Source of the DNA: Pegoplata infirma
Taxonomy: Eukaryota > Arthropoda > Insecta > Diptera > Anthomyiidae
Length of the DNA: 64,000 bases
Reading direction: 5' to 3'
NCBI GenBank assembly: GCA_963921195.1
Contig: OY992540.1
Location: forward strand, 79,535,337-79,599,336
This document shows positions 1 through 9,994 of this stretch, in pieces. A program made the translations under genes and the position numbers. The notes under the pieces were generated by a model, which searched no databases, was not told the origin of the DNA, and saw nothing but the letters and a program-made list of their open reading frames with translations. Within the stretch, counting starts at the first letter, position 1. Each line of letters starts with the position of its first letter.

Positions 1-1039
1 TTCAAAATTTGCAACTTTTTTAATTTTACAATGGTTTGAAAACAAAAATTAAATGAAATTCGATTAAAATAAAATACAAAAGAAAGTCACATATTTCATT
101 CTCTTTTGGAAATATAACTGCACTTAAAGAATTATGTCGTTTTAAAGTCATTAATTTTTGCTTTGTATGAAAAAAAAAAGGTTATTCTTTTGATTAAATT
201 TTAATTGTTGTTATTTTTACATGAGAAATCGTTTTTTATATTTTTTTTTAATCCCAGTGAACAAACATACTCTATAGTGACTCCAAAAATAGAGCGAATA
301 TTTACAATTTTTGTATGAAAATTATTCATCCAAAATAGTCCTCTTTTTTAAAACTCAAAAACTAAAACTCAGGGAATAATTGGAGTCTTTATCGATAAAT
401 TTTCAAACTAAATACTTGATACGTTCATTTGAGTCAACTTTTTGGAGTGTTTTTGAAACCTCATTTTTAGCTCAAAATGGGTGATTTTGACAAAAAATGT
501 TTGATACTAAAAATTATTTTTTAAAATTTATATTCTTTTAAAATCTGAAAAAAAGTGCCAGAAAAAAACATTATTTTTCCGTGGGTCTAAACGGTGTCTT
601 ATTTTGAAGCGTTCTAAAGTTCTAAAACAAAAAAACACTTGTTTTTAATGACTTTGTAGTTTGTTTTTTATAGTAAAAATAAATGTACGAAATTTTATAT
701 GTTAAAGATTTAATGATATTTATTTTATCAGCAGTTAAAATTTAATGTTGCTGTCTGTTGAAACAAATGAAAAATCGAATGACTTTCAACTATTTTGTCA
801 CTTATTTTTACTGAAAATTCCTTTTTATTTAGCTAAAAAAATTGTTTGTGTACGTATTTAAAAAATTCATTAAACAAAAGGGATCGAAAAAAAGTTATTG
901 TGCGTTTTTAAATTTTAATATCTCAAAAAATGTGTTTTTTACATTTTTTAAAGTGACGATTTTTTGACGACTTTTTTTAAAATTTTGGACGATTTTGATT
1001 ATTTTTTTCCAAATTTTGACGATTTTTCTCAAAAAAAGC
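1..1039. other. AT-rich non-coding sequence, nothing recognised
   Basis: No open frame of note, RNA gene or clear repeat boundary is visible. The stretch is dominated by A and T homopolymer runs. Parts may be old, decayed transposon sequence. Confidence 0.5.
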
Positions 1040-1571
1040 ATGGCAGCACTGATTATAATAGCAAATCTATGGAAAATTTAACTGGCGGATCACCGATTTT
1101 GTCAATTTTTGATTAATTGATAGAGCTTCATAAATGGTAAAAAATCATATATTTTGAAAGATATGTGCGTTTAAAAAAGCGCTTTTTGGTAACATTGACT
1201 TTTTTGCAGCTTTTTACGTTTTTTTTTGTCTCGAAAGTCGTACGAAAAAACTTTTAAAAACAATATTGTAAATAAAATAATGAAAACTTAAGATTTAAAA
1301 AAAAATGATTTTTTTTTCAGTATTTTTGCAAAAATTAAAAATTTAGCTTTATCACCAACTTTGAAAACTTATTGCTCGACAATACCAAAAACGACTTCTC
1401 TGAAATGTTAGCAGCGTTAAAAGGGCATTCTTAGCTTTAATACAAAATTTTGGTTTTGGAAATCCATGGTGGCCTTGCCAGGAAAAAGAACATTCCAATA
1501 TTGTTTTTAAAATTTTTTGTTGAAATTTTTTTGAAATTTTTTTTGTTTTAAAATTTCAATAATTTTATTAA
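1040..1571. repeat. Dispersed repeat, inverted partner of 6060-6325 and partly direct copy of 5640-6060
   Basis: The segment around 1050-1290 (landmarks AAATTTAACTGGCGGATCA, GTCGTACGAA) recurs in inverse orientation at about 6060-6320 (AAATTTAACTGGTGGATCA on the minus strand). The segment 1480-1540 (AATATTGTTTTTAAAATTTT) recurs in direct orientation across 5730-5740 plus 6019-6050, where a MITE has been inserted. It is therefore an old multi-copy element of unknown class with no protein signature. Confidence 0.6.
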
Positions 1572-1674
1572 CAAAAGCTCTGTTTTTGCGTAACCTTATA
1601 TATGTTAACATTTACCGTTTAACATCTACATTTAACAAATTAAATTGGCATCACTGTTGTTGAATGTTCAAATG
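1572..1674 (+). mobile_element. Left half of an interrupted TA-flanked MITE
   Basis: It begins GCTCTGTTTTTGCGTAACC, matching the terminal repeat of the complete copies at 5741-6016 and 8264-8510 (GCCCTGTTTTCGCATAACC). Its inner part (TTGGCATCACTGTTGTTGAATG) matches the 8264-8510 copy read on the minus strand. The copy breaks at 1674 where the 1675-5461 element is inserted and resumes at 5472. Confidence 0.75.
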
Positions 1675-2499
1675 CAGGCTTGCCAGATAAGGGGATTTGG
1701 CCCCAAATTGGGGATTTCAACATCGACTTGGGGACAGATTTTAGTGGGGAGGGATTTGGGGATTTTGCAAAATTTTGGGGATTTTATATTCATTCCACAA
1801 CATATTTGGGGATTTCAAAATTTTCGAAATTTTTTTTTAAATTTTTTCAGAAAATATTATTTTAAAGTTCAGATTTGTGAAATGGCCTTTTAACTTTAAA
1901 ATTTTACGTAAATGTTTGCTGGATAACGTTAGCAAGTGTATTTTAGAAGTTAACAGTTGTATTGCAAAGAGCAGATTGTTGTTTTTAAGAAACATTGATA
2001 AAAAAGTGTATTAAAATGAAATTAATGTAGGATTAAATATCAAATGTTTGTTATTTCTTCAATAAAACACTTCACTTTTGTTTTAATTCATTTATTTTCA
2101 ATGTTTATTATTTGTATCAAAATTGTTTATTATTTAAAAGAAACTAAAATATTGTTTAAATGTTATTTCACAGAAAATCCAAAAAAAAATATAGCGACTG
2201 AAACTTCAAACGTCTACTCTTCTCAAATGTCACACAACAACTCCAATTCAATTCCGTTTCGTCAATTCAATTCCGTTTCGTCCGTCTGTCATAACTCCCT
2301 CTCGCTGTCATTTAACCTTAAACATTTGAAAAAAGATAGAACTGAAAGCTAAAAATATTTTATAGACCCAAAAACCAGTATAGATTTGATATGATTATTA
2401 TTTTTGTCATTTATTATATGATAATTTGCAAATTGTAATTTAAAATTATGTTAGCAATTTGATTTTATTTTTTTGTTCGTTAAAATCCCTTAAAACAGG

Positions 2500-2665
2500 T
2501 AAAATTTTGAATACCGGTACAATACCGGTAACTTCTAATAATTATAACGGTAAGGGTAACGGTATTTTAAAAATATTTTTAGCGGTATCGGTAACGGTAT
2601 TCGATTTGAAAGGGTTTTGAATCGGTAACGGTATAATAAGGGTAACGGTAACCAACCATGCCTAA
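2500..2665. repeat. Degenerate GGTAACGGTA repeat tract
   Basis: Motifs ACCGGTA, GGTAACGGTA and GGTAACCAACC recur about ten times in 165 bases, on a locally less AT-rich background. Possibly the subterminal repeat of a decayed DNA transposon ending near AACCAACCATGCC; no partner end was identified. Confidence 0.5.
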
Positions 2666-2734
2666 TTCTAATACTTACATTCGGTATTTTCCAAAAAATA
2701 ATCAAAACTAAAATTTTTATTTAATTTTATAGAA

Positions 2735-2880
2735 AAATACACTTGTTCCGATGGTTATTCTTATCGAATTTCACAAAGCCGTTTTAATAATATATGTACA
2801 ATACAATTGATAACTTAAAAAAAAAAATATTTTTTAAAGTATGATCTCAACGAATGTGTCCTTTATATTTTTTTGTTATA
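2735..2880 (+). repeat. Direct repeat flanking the 2.9-4.9 kb palindrome (left copy)
   Basis: The landmarks TACAATTGATAACTT, AAAGTATGATCTCAACGAATG and CTTTATATTTTTTTGTT recur in the same order and orientation at about 5065-5210. The two copies bracket the palindromic element, so this is either a duplicated flank or a larger element's direct repeat. Confidence 0.65.
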
Positions 2881-2892
2881 ATAAGTATAAGA

Positions 2893-4915
2893 ATGTTGGG
2901 CAAATCCACCTCAAACCACACAGCATTCGGATTTGTCACCTTCGATTTAAATCAAATTTGACAAATATATTGCAAATGGATAGTGTTGCTAAAATCATTA
3001 CCTTTCTGGCTCCAAAACCTTTCGGTTTTCGAAATATGGCGTCTTGAAAATTGGCAAAAACGTCAAATTTTCAATAAGGTGCACATACAAAGTCACCCAT
3101 AACTTTAAAACTATAAAACCCACAATTACCAAATAGGTATCATTTGAAAGCTGAAAGCATTACCTTATAAGTAGCATGCACAATTTTTTCTTGTAACGAA
3201 AGGTCAAAGGTCATATTTCAAGGTCTAATGTTCAAAGACCTATATCTCAAAATCCGGTATTTTTAAAATTCTCAAAAAAAATATATGATAACTATCAAGT
3301 CTTTCCCTACATTTGTATCAAAATTTCAGGGTGGACACTTATATTGTTCCAAAGTTACAGAGGAAAACGTGCTTGAAGTCAAGATTTTCTCTACGAGTTC
3401 ATATGCAAAAGCTTACACACACGAAGCAGCATAACATGCTAGCATGCTGCTAGCAAACAAACAATGGGACGGACCTAAAAACTGAACCCATTATTTATTA
3501 ATATTTCGACCTCCTGAATTTGATTTCACTGAATTTTATCGTAGGGTTTTCTTGTTTTCTTACAAGGAAAATCTTCAAAGTGAACATACGTAATTTCTTT
3601 GAAATTTATGCCCATGAAAGACAACAAAAATGACAGATTTTTAGTAATTTTAACTTTTAGGTACATTGATGCCACTTACATCAGATCCGTTTCATTTGAA
3701 AAAAAAAATGTTGGAGTCTGTTTGAGACATTTTATTTGTTGCATAATTGTTTTTGTTAAAAATGTATAGTTTTTGTTATAGTTTTTGTAAAACAAATTCA
3801 TTATTGGTACTATTTTCTATATAAATTAAGCAATCACATGAGTTTTTTATTGGCAGTTTTTCTTGCAGGTCGGGTTTCATCCGAATTAAAAAAAAAAACT
3901 TTATTAGTGTGTCCAAAATAAAATAAGGCAAAAATTCAAAGTTCGAAACATTAGTGTTTCCATTTCTAAACCATTTTTATGCTTGATTATATTCTTTTTT
4001 ATGAGCTTTATTCCGCTTTGAACATACGGTTCCCCCACCCCACTCCTATTTCCCTGCTATGGAAGAATATAGGTTTCGAATGAAACCGATCTGTTATATA
4101 TGGCATCAATATAAAGTACCTAAACCTTAAAATAACTGAAAATGGGTAATTTTTAACCCCGTTTAACCTGAATTTAGGCCGACAAGCCCAGGTTGATTTT
4201 AGATTTATTTTTTCTAGCTTGTGTATAAATTTTAAAGAAATCAGGTATGTTCACTTTCGAAGACTTTCCTTGTAAAAGAACAAGAAAACCCCTACAATAT
4301 AACTCAAAATACATAAAAAGTTTTAAGCCTTGTTCTAGGCCCCCACCTTTGATTACGACTATGTATATTGTTTTGTTTGTGCAATATTTTTTATATGAAC
4401 TCGTAGAAAAAACCTTGCCTTCGAGCACGTTTTCTTCTGTAACTTTGGAACCATATGAGTGTCCACCCTGAAATTTTGATGCAAATGTAGGGAAAGACTT
4501 GATTGTTATCATATATTTTTTTGAGAATTTAAAAAATATCGGATTTGAGATATAGGTCTTTGAACATTAGACATTGAAATATGACCTTTGACCTTTCATT
4601 AGAAGAAAAAATTGTGCATGTCACTTTTAAGGTAATCCTTTCAGCTTTAAAATGGTACCTATTTGGTAATTGTGGGTTTTATAGTTTTAAAGTTATGGGT
4701 GACTTTGTATGTGCACCTTATTGAAAATTTTACGTTTTTGCCAATTTTCAAGACGCCATATTTCGAAAACTAAAAATTTTTGGAGCGTGTAAGGTAATCA
4801 TTTTATGAAAACAACGCATGTGAAATATTTTTTGCGAATTTCATTAAAATCGGAGGTGACAAATCCGAAAATCACAGTTTTCTGTGCGGTTTGACATGGA
4901 ATCACCCTGTTATTA
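2893..4915. mobile_element. ~2-kb palindromic (foldback) element
   Basis: A left arm beginning near CAAATCCACCTCAAACC and a right arm ending near GGTTTGACATGGAATCACC are reverse complements over roughly 520 bases. For example, ATATGGCGTCTTGAAAATTGGC pairs with GCCAATTTTCAAGACGCCATAT. A further inner set of inverted matches exists: GTAGGGTTTTCTTG at about 3541 against CAAGAAAACCCCTAC at about 4281, and a match around TTGATGCCA at 3667 against TGGCATCAA at 4101. Only about 350 central bases remain unpaired. No transposase is present. The short frames inside it are arm mirror images and not genes. Confidence 0.7.
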
Positions 4916-5064
4916 GTTTTAAGTTTTTATTGTTCTTACGAAATAAGTTTTTGTTTTTTTTTTTTAATGAGTACAGATATTATATATAATATAATAATAA
5001 AAACATTTTTTTTTAAATATTCATACAAAAATCTCATACAAAATCTAGTATAAGATGTGATGTT

Positions 5065-5210
5065 GTACAATATTCCTCTCGAATTTCATAAGGCCGGTTT
5101 AAAACCCCTCTTAAACTTAAGTAATACAATTGATAACTTTAAAAAGTATTTTTTAAAGTACGATCTCAACGAATGAGTTCTTTATTTTTTTGTTTCCATA
5201 ATATTTTAAA
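5065..5210 (+). repeat. Direct repeat flanking the 2.9-4.9 kb palindrome (right copy)
   Basis: Partner of 2735-2880: AATACAATTGATAACTTT and AAAGTACGATCTCAACGAATG are shared. Confidence 0.6.
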
Positions 5211-5471
5211 TATTTAATATTTTATTTTTTGTTTAATGTTTAGTTCTTCTTACTGAATAAGTGTCTTTTTCGTTTGTTTGAAAAGTTAGTATTGAAATAC
5301 ACTAATAAATTTTTTTTTTTCAAAAAAAAAATTTTTTGTTTATATATTTTGTTGAAAATAAGCTTTGGGGACAAATTTGGGGATTTGAATTTTTTTTTGG
5401 GGATTTTTGGGGATTTTCGTTTTCAAATTGGGGATAAGAGCCAAAAAGTATCTGGCAACAGTGTTCAAATG

Positions 5472-5612
5472 TAAGTATTAAAGCATACACGAAAAAAATA
5501 GTTTGTGTCTATGCTATTTCATTAAAAATATGAACTTGGCTTCACTTTTCATCGAAGCTCAAAATTAACGCCGATAATTATACACGCTAAAAATAAATGT
5601 GGATAATTTAAA
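5472..5612 (+). mobile_element. Right half of the interrupted TA-flanked MITE
   Basis: It continues the MITE started at 1572. Landmarks GTGTCTATGCTA, ACTTGGCTTCACTTTT, AACGCCGATAATT and GTGGATAATTTAAAATTTG are shared in order with the intact copy at 5840-5980. The final terminal repeat is missing; similarity stops near 5612. Confidence 0.75.
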
Positions 5613-6330
5613 ATTTGTATTGTCACAGAAATTTTTTTCGTATAACTAACGGATTCCAAGTAAAAAAACACAAAAAACTGTTTGATTTTTTTAAAAACCC
5701 ACATTGTCCATGCCAGAAAAAAAAAGTATATTCAATATTAGCCCTGTTTTCGCATAACCGTATATATGGTAACATTAACCGAAAACGCATCTACGTTTAT
5801 CAAAATGTACTTGGCAAACAAGAAAAAAAGGTGCATGTCTTTACTATAACAAGAAGAATGTGGTTGTGTCTATGCTAATTCATTCAAAATGTGTACTTGG
5901 CTTCACTTTTTATCGAAGGTTAAAATTAACGCCGATAATTGTACCCGCTAAAAATAAGCGTGGATAATTTAAAATTTGTATGGGTAAGCGTATATACGGT
6001 TATGCGAAAACAGTGCTATTGTTTTCAAAATTTTTTGTTGAAATTTCTTCATTTTTTTTTTTTTTTAAATCTTCATAATTTTGTCTACAATAATGTTTTT
6101 ATAATTTTCTTCGTACGACTTACGGTTTCTGAGTACAAAAATGTTAAAAAAAACTGTTCAAAAGTCAATATTGTCAAAAAAGCTTTTTTTTTTAAACACC
6201 CATATCTTCCAAAGTATTGTTCCAAAAAAAAGCAAAAATATAGTTTTTAATCATTTATCAAATAACCAAAAATTAACAAAATCGTTGATCCACCAGTTAA
6301 ATTTGCCATGGATTTGCTCATATACTTTAT
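5613..6330. repeat. Dispersed repeat hosting a MITE; partner of 1040-1571
   Basis: Outside the MITE at 5741-6016, this segment carries the direct match to 1440-1540 and, at 6060-6320, the inverted match to 1050-1290. No coding content is supported. The short frames here are open by chance in low-complexity T/A runs. Confidence 0.55.
5741..6016 (+). mobile_element. Complete TA-flanked MITE (copy 1)
   Basis: The terminal inverted repeats are GCCCTGTTTTCGCATAACCG and CGGTTATGCGAAAACAGTGC, flanked by TA on both sides (5739-5740 and 6017-6018), as expected for the Tc1/mariner superfamily. It is 276 bases long with no coding capacity. An insertion-free paralogue of the target (AATATTGTTTTTAAAATTTT at about 1497) supports the boundaries. 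Confidence 0.85.
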
Positions 6331-6645
6331 TGTAAGTAAACTTTTCTATCGTATTTTTTAAGATTTTAATTTCAATCAATTTTGAATTTATGCATGCAAT
6401 ATGCAAACAAAAATATTTTTTCTCAATTTATTTGTTTTTATGCAAACAATTTTTTTTTTGTTTATTTGTCTTTTTGTTGGTTTTGTACTTATTTATAGTA
6501 AACATTTTTTGATTAAAAATTTAATTTTCAATTTAATTTGTTTAAATGTCTTGAGGATGTATTTTTTTTTTCAAAGCATGCACTTGAGTAGGTACTACTA
6601 TGAATAATGACTATATTTTGAATTTCTAGTAGATTTTGATTTTTA
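6331..6645. other. AT-rich non-coding sequence, nothing recognised
   Basis: T-rich low-complexity DNA between the repeat at 6330 and the Helentron-like copy. The short open frame here is compositional. Confidence 0.5.
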
Positions 6646-7205
6646 TTTTATCCTCTAACCAAAGTATGCGGGTATACTTACTTTGTCATTTCGTGTGTAA
6701 CGCATCGAAATATCGGCCGGGCATCGGTATATATATTATTTATTCATGATCGATTCTAAGACTTTCTATGACTGTTCGTTCGTCCATAAATATGTATATA
6801 ACACAATACATTTACAAATCAAAACGCTATACACCTAATGCTTAGCACGAACATATCTTATTGATCATCAGTAGGTTAAGTTAAGAAATGGGCAAAATCG
6901 GTCCAAGGGGAAAAAGTTTAACCCTGAAGAACTTTAGCCAACCCCAAAAAATGTTTTCATTTTATATGTTTCTCGTTGTTTTTGTTAAAAAAACTCAAAA
7001 TTTTTATGTCTGAAGAAGCTCTAAGTACTGCGTTTGGACCAGGGGATTAGAAAATGCAATTTCATCCCGCCCCTTTTTGTGGGCGTGTATATAAGGAATT
7101 ATTTTAAATAATTATAAAATTATATTACTTAAATGCAAAAAGCAAAATAAATGAATTTGTAAATATTTACCGCGAGGGGAAATATGCCCCTAACCCTACA
7201 AATAA
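6646..7205 (+). mobile_element. Helentron-like element (subfamily 1), 5' part of an interrupted copy
   Basis: It shares the GGGTATACTTACTTTGTCATTTCGTGTGTAACGCATCGAAATATCGG block with the copies at 22988, 23714 and 50789, followed by a degraded GTTCGTTCGTCC tract. The 3' hairpin is missing here but occurs at 9664-9706, immediately beyond a nested insertion, so the two parts form one disrupted copy. It is non-autonomous, with no Rep/helicase. Confidence 0.7.
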
Positions 7206-8263
7206 CCCAGCAGAAATTTTGCTGAACTGGCAGCAGCTTTAGGAAAGGAAACTCGAGTCAAGGAGCGCATCCAAACCTGCTGAATTCATGCATGATTCTC
7301 TAAGGCGATGTCACAATTTAGAGCGCTAGTTGGATACACCGAAAAAGCGCTCTTAAGATTCTCTGAATTCACATCTCTTTAGAGCGCTGAAAAAATCGCT
7401 ATAAATATGCAGTGAATTCATGTATCTTTTTAGAGCTAATTTAAGCAGAATAAAGATAAAGCTCATTTGACTATTTCTGAAATACAAATTACAAAATCTG
7501 AAATACAATTGACTATTTCTGAATACAATTGGAAAATCTTAAATACAACTGACTAATTCTGATCCTAACAGATCCAATTACATTTAAAAAATTTCCAATT
7601 ATATGTCGAAAATTTCAAATTATATTTCAGAAACTTACATTTATATTTCAGATATTACCATTTATAACCAAACATTTTTTAATAACATTTCAAGAATTTT
7701 CAATTATATTGGAAATTTTTTAAATATAATTGGATATTTTTAAATATAATTGGAGATTCTAAAATATGATTGACATTTTTTGTAATATAACCCAGCAAAA
7801 AATAAAGGAAGTAGTCCAAATCAAACCACTTCTGAAGTACTCCAAAAAAAGCAGTTAACCCCTGATTTATTATTCAAATGGAGATACTTTTAAACAACTT
7901 CCAAAAATTGATATATAATGTCATAAATTATGGCTTGCACCACTTCCAAATATAGACATTAGTATTCACTTCCTCGCTAAAGAAATCTCCACTATAAAAC
8001 TTCATTAAAAAATTTGGAAATTATCAATAATTATTTAATAAAAATTGGTTATTTTACAAATGCTTTATATTTAAAAATGACATGAAATAATTCAATTAAG
8101 GAATGTATTTATAAATTATATTAAGCTTCTTACGTATAGTAAGGAAATATCACGAAAATTCAGAATATTAGGATTGCTTTTTGTTTTCTATAGCTTTTTC
8201 CTACAGCTTTTTTTTTTGGTAATATCCAAGTTTATGACTATTATAAACTCGGTTTTAGCAATA

Positions 8264-8510
8264 GCACTGTTTTCGCATAACCGTATATACGCTTACCTAT
8301 ACAAATTTTAAACTATCCACGCTTATTTTTAACTTGTATAATTATTGGCATTAAATTTAAGTTTCGATAAAAAGTGAAGCCAAGTTCGCATTTGAAAATA
8401 AAATGTTTTTTCCGTGTTTGCTTAAATAAACTTTGACATTCAACAAAAGTGGTGCCAAAAAATTTTTAAATTTTAATGTTAAAATATAAACGGTTATGCG
8501 AAAACAGGGC
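8264..8510 (-). mobile_element. Complete TA-flanked MITE (copy 2)
   Basis: The ends are GCACTGTTTTCGCATAACCG and CGGTTATGCGAAAACAGGGC, bracketed by TA at 8262-8263 and 8511-8512. The interior (AAGTGAAGCCAAGTTCGCAT) matches the copy at 5741-6016 in opposite orientation. It is 247 bases long and non-coding. Confidence 0.85.
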
Positions 8511-8796
8511 TAATGTTTCTTGCTATCAAAATATATGGTTAAACGAATCATAAAACAATGTTTCAACTAAACCGTGTTTTACCATAGCAATGCGAATGCG
8601 CTATAATCCCGTATTCTCATACACGTCTTTTAATTTTAAATTAAACGACTCGTTTAGTATTTATTCCATTACAACGAAATGACACTATATGGTAATAGAA
8701 TGATGAGCTAAAACGAGTCGTATGCGATTCCTACTTTTTTGCTTTTCCTTTCTTTTTCTTTCTTTTTTATTTTTTTTTATTTTTGAAATTTGGTCT

Positions 8797-8810
8797 GGGG
8801 GGGGGGGGGG
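8797..8810 (+). repeat. Homopolymer G14
   Basis: A run of 14 G, followed within 10 bases by C-rich sequence (TTTCCCCTTCCCCCCTTG). It stands out in the AT-rich surroundings and could fold back or form a quadruplex. Its length is prone to assembly or sequencing error. Confidence 0.9.
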
Positions 8811-9663
8811 TTAATTTCCCCTTCCCCCCTTGTACCCGCGCTTGTTATTTTATTTTTACTACATTTTTATTGTTTTTACTACAAATGTTAGTAGTTTTTA
8901 CTACATAAGTCAGTTGTTTTTTTGTCATAGTTAGTTGATTTAACTGAAAAAGTAGTTGATCCCAACACAACTTACAAAGTAGTTATTTTAACTGACATTT
9001 TCAGTTGATTTTACTAACATAATTTTTTGAGTGTAGTGTTTAATCACTTCTTAAATATACAATATTATGCATTCGCAATGAAGTGGTTAATAAGTATACT
9101 CAAAAGTTCAAAGTTATAGAATAGTATGAAGACCACTTCATATGTACTGAAAAACGAGTTGAAACAACTACTTACTTGCTGCGACAACTATATGAAAATG
9201 TAATGAGATATTCAGTAGATATTCACTACTCCAGAAGCAGTGGAAGTCCTTTTTATCATTGTTCTAAGTAATGTTTTTTTTTTGCTGGGAATTTGTATTT
9301 TCTGAAACTAAAGAAGATGGTGTACTAATTTTTTTTCATTCAAAATGTGTTAAAGGTGTTATGCTTGAAGCATTCTTTGCAGCGCTTATTAATGCGCAAT
9401 AATGATGCAGTGAAATCACGTGTCTTTGTCCAAAACTCATAGTTTTTTAATTAAAAAGTGTTAAATATATTTCAAAGGAAAGAATGTTTGAAATTTTATC
9501 AAAATATATTTTTATATTTTAAGTTTTATATAAAAAATCTTAACAAAAAATTTAAATTTTTTCCCCTTACTTTTACTGCATCCACAAGAGCGCTCTTTGG
9601 ATGCGCTTCGGTATGCTATAAAAAGATGCTGTGTCGCCAAAATCTCGATTTATTTTTGCTGGG

Positions 9664-9706
9664 AAGGGTATATAAGATTCGGCACAGCCGAATTTAACAC
9701 TTGTAC
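9664..9706 (+). mobile_element. Helentron-like element 3' end (belongs to 6646-7205)
   Basis: AAGGGTATATAAG is followed by the hairpin ATTCGGCACAGCCGAAT and TTAACACTTGTACT, the same 3' terminus as the intact copies ending at 23674 and 24259. Confidence 0.75.
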
Positions 9707-9994
9707 TGGTTTTTAAGTATCTATTGATATTGATTATAGTAAATAAATTTTATTTATTTAAAACAAAGTATGACTATTTTATATTTTGATTTGTAGTGCG
9801 ATAAGTAATTGAGAATATTGTTGTTTATATTTTCTCTAATTGACAGTTTAAAAAAGACTTAATTAGCTTAAGTAAGATTCTATTACAATGTAAAACATTG
9901 TAATACATTGTAATCTAAAAAGTTTAATTGATTTGATGATTGACTTACGAACACGAATATTTTGCTATAATTCCTCGCTTTGATAAAATAATTT
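9707..9994. other. AT-rich spacer, nothing recognised
   Basis: Non-coding. It contains two short direct copies of ACATTGTAATACATTGTAAT-like sequence and no other structure. Confidence 0.5.

Larger units (their letters stand above)
1675..5461. mobile_element. 3.8-kb TIR DNA transposon, non-autonomous, 10-bp target duplication
   Basis: The ends are CAGGCTTGCCAGATA on the left and TATCTGGCAACAG on the right, an imperfect terminal inverted repeat containing a perfect 10-bp TTGCCAGATA match. They are flanked by a perfect 10-bp direct repeat, TGTTCAAATG, at 1665-1674 and 5462-5471. The interrupted target is itself a MITE whose two halves can be rejoined by comparison with its intact paralogues. 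Subterminal regions on both sides are rich in GGGGATTT on the plus strand (1691-1810 and 5365-5435). No transposase frame is present. The CA...G termini suggest the hAT superfamily, but a 10-bp duplication is longer than the usual 8, so the class is uncertain. Confidence 0.75.
7791..9289. mobile_element. CCCAGCAAAAAA-ended element (inner)
   Basis: The ends are CCCAGCAAAAAATAAAGGAAG and the inverse GTCCTTTTT...TTTTTTGCTGGG. Internally there are motifs shared with the 29363 copy (GAAGTACTCC, GTAGATATTCA) and a tract of TACTAC/AGTTGTTTTTACTAC motifs at 8850-9010. It contains a complete TA-flanked MITE at 8264-8510. No coding frame is present. Confidence 0.6.
7206..9663. mobile_element. CCCAGC-ended TIR/foldback element (outer), interrupted
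   Basis: The ends are CCCAGCAGAAATT at 7206 and TTTTTGCTGGG ending at 9663. Subterminal inverted similarity (GAGCGCATCCAAA at about 7263 against TTTGGATGCGC at about 9597) supports pairing of these ends. The element contains a second complete element of the same end type at 7791-9289. Its left interior (7440-7790) is a degenerate run of motifs such as CTGAAATACAATTGAC and TTTCAAATTATATTTC. No transposase is seen. Confidence 0.6.

Noticed and set aside
4174..4512. 112-codon minus-strand frame
   Set aside because: It lies within the right arm of the 2.9-4.9 kb palindrome and has no protein similarity I can see.
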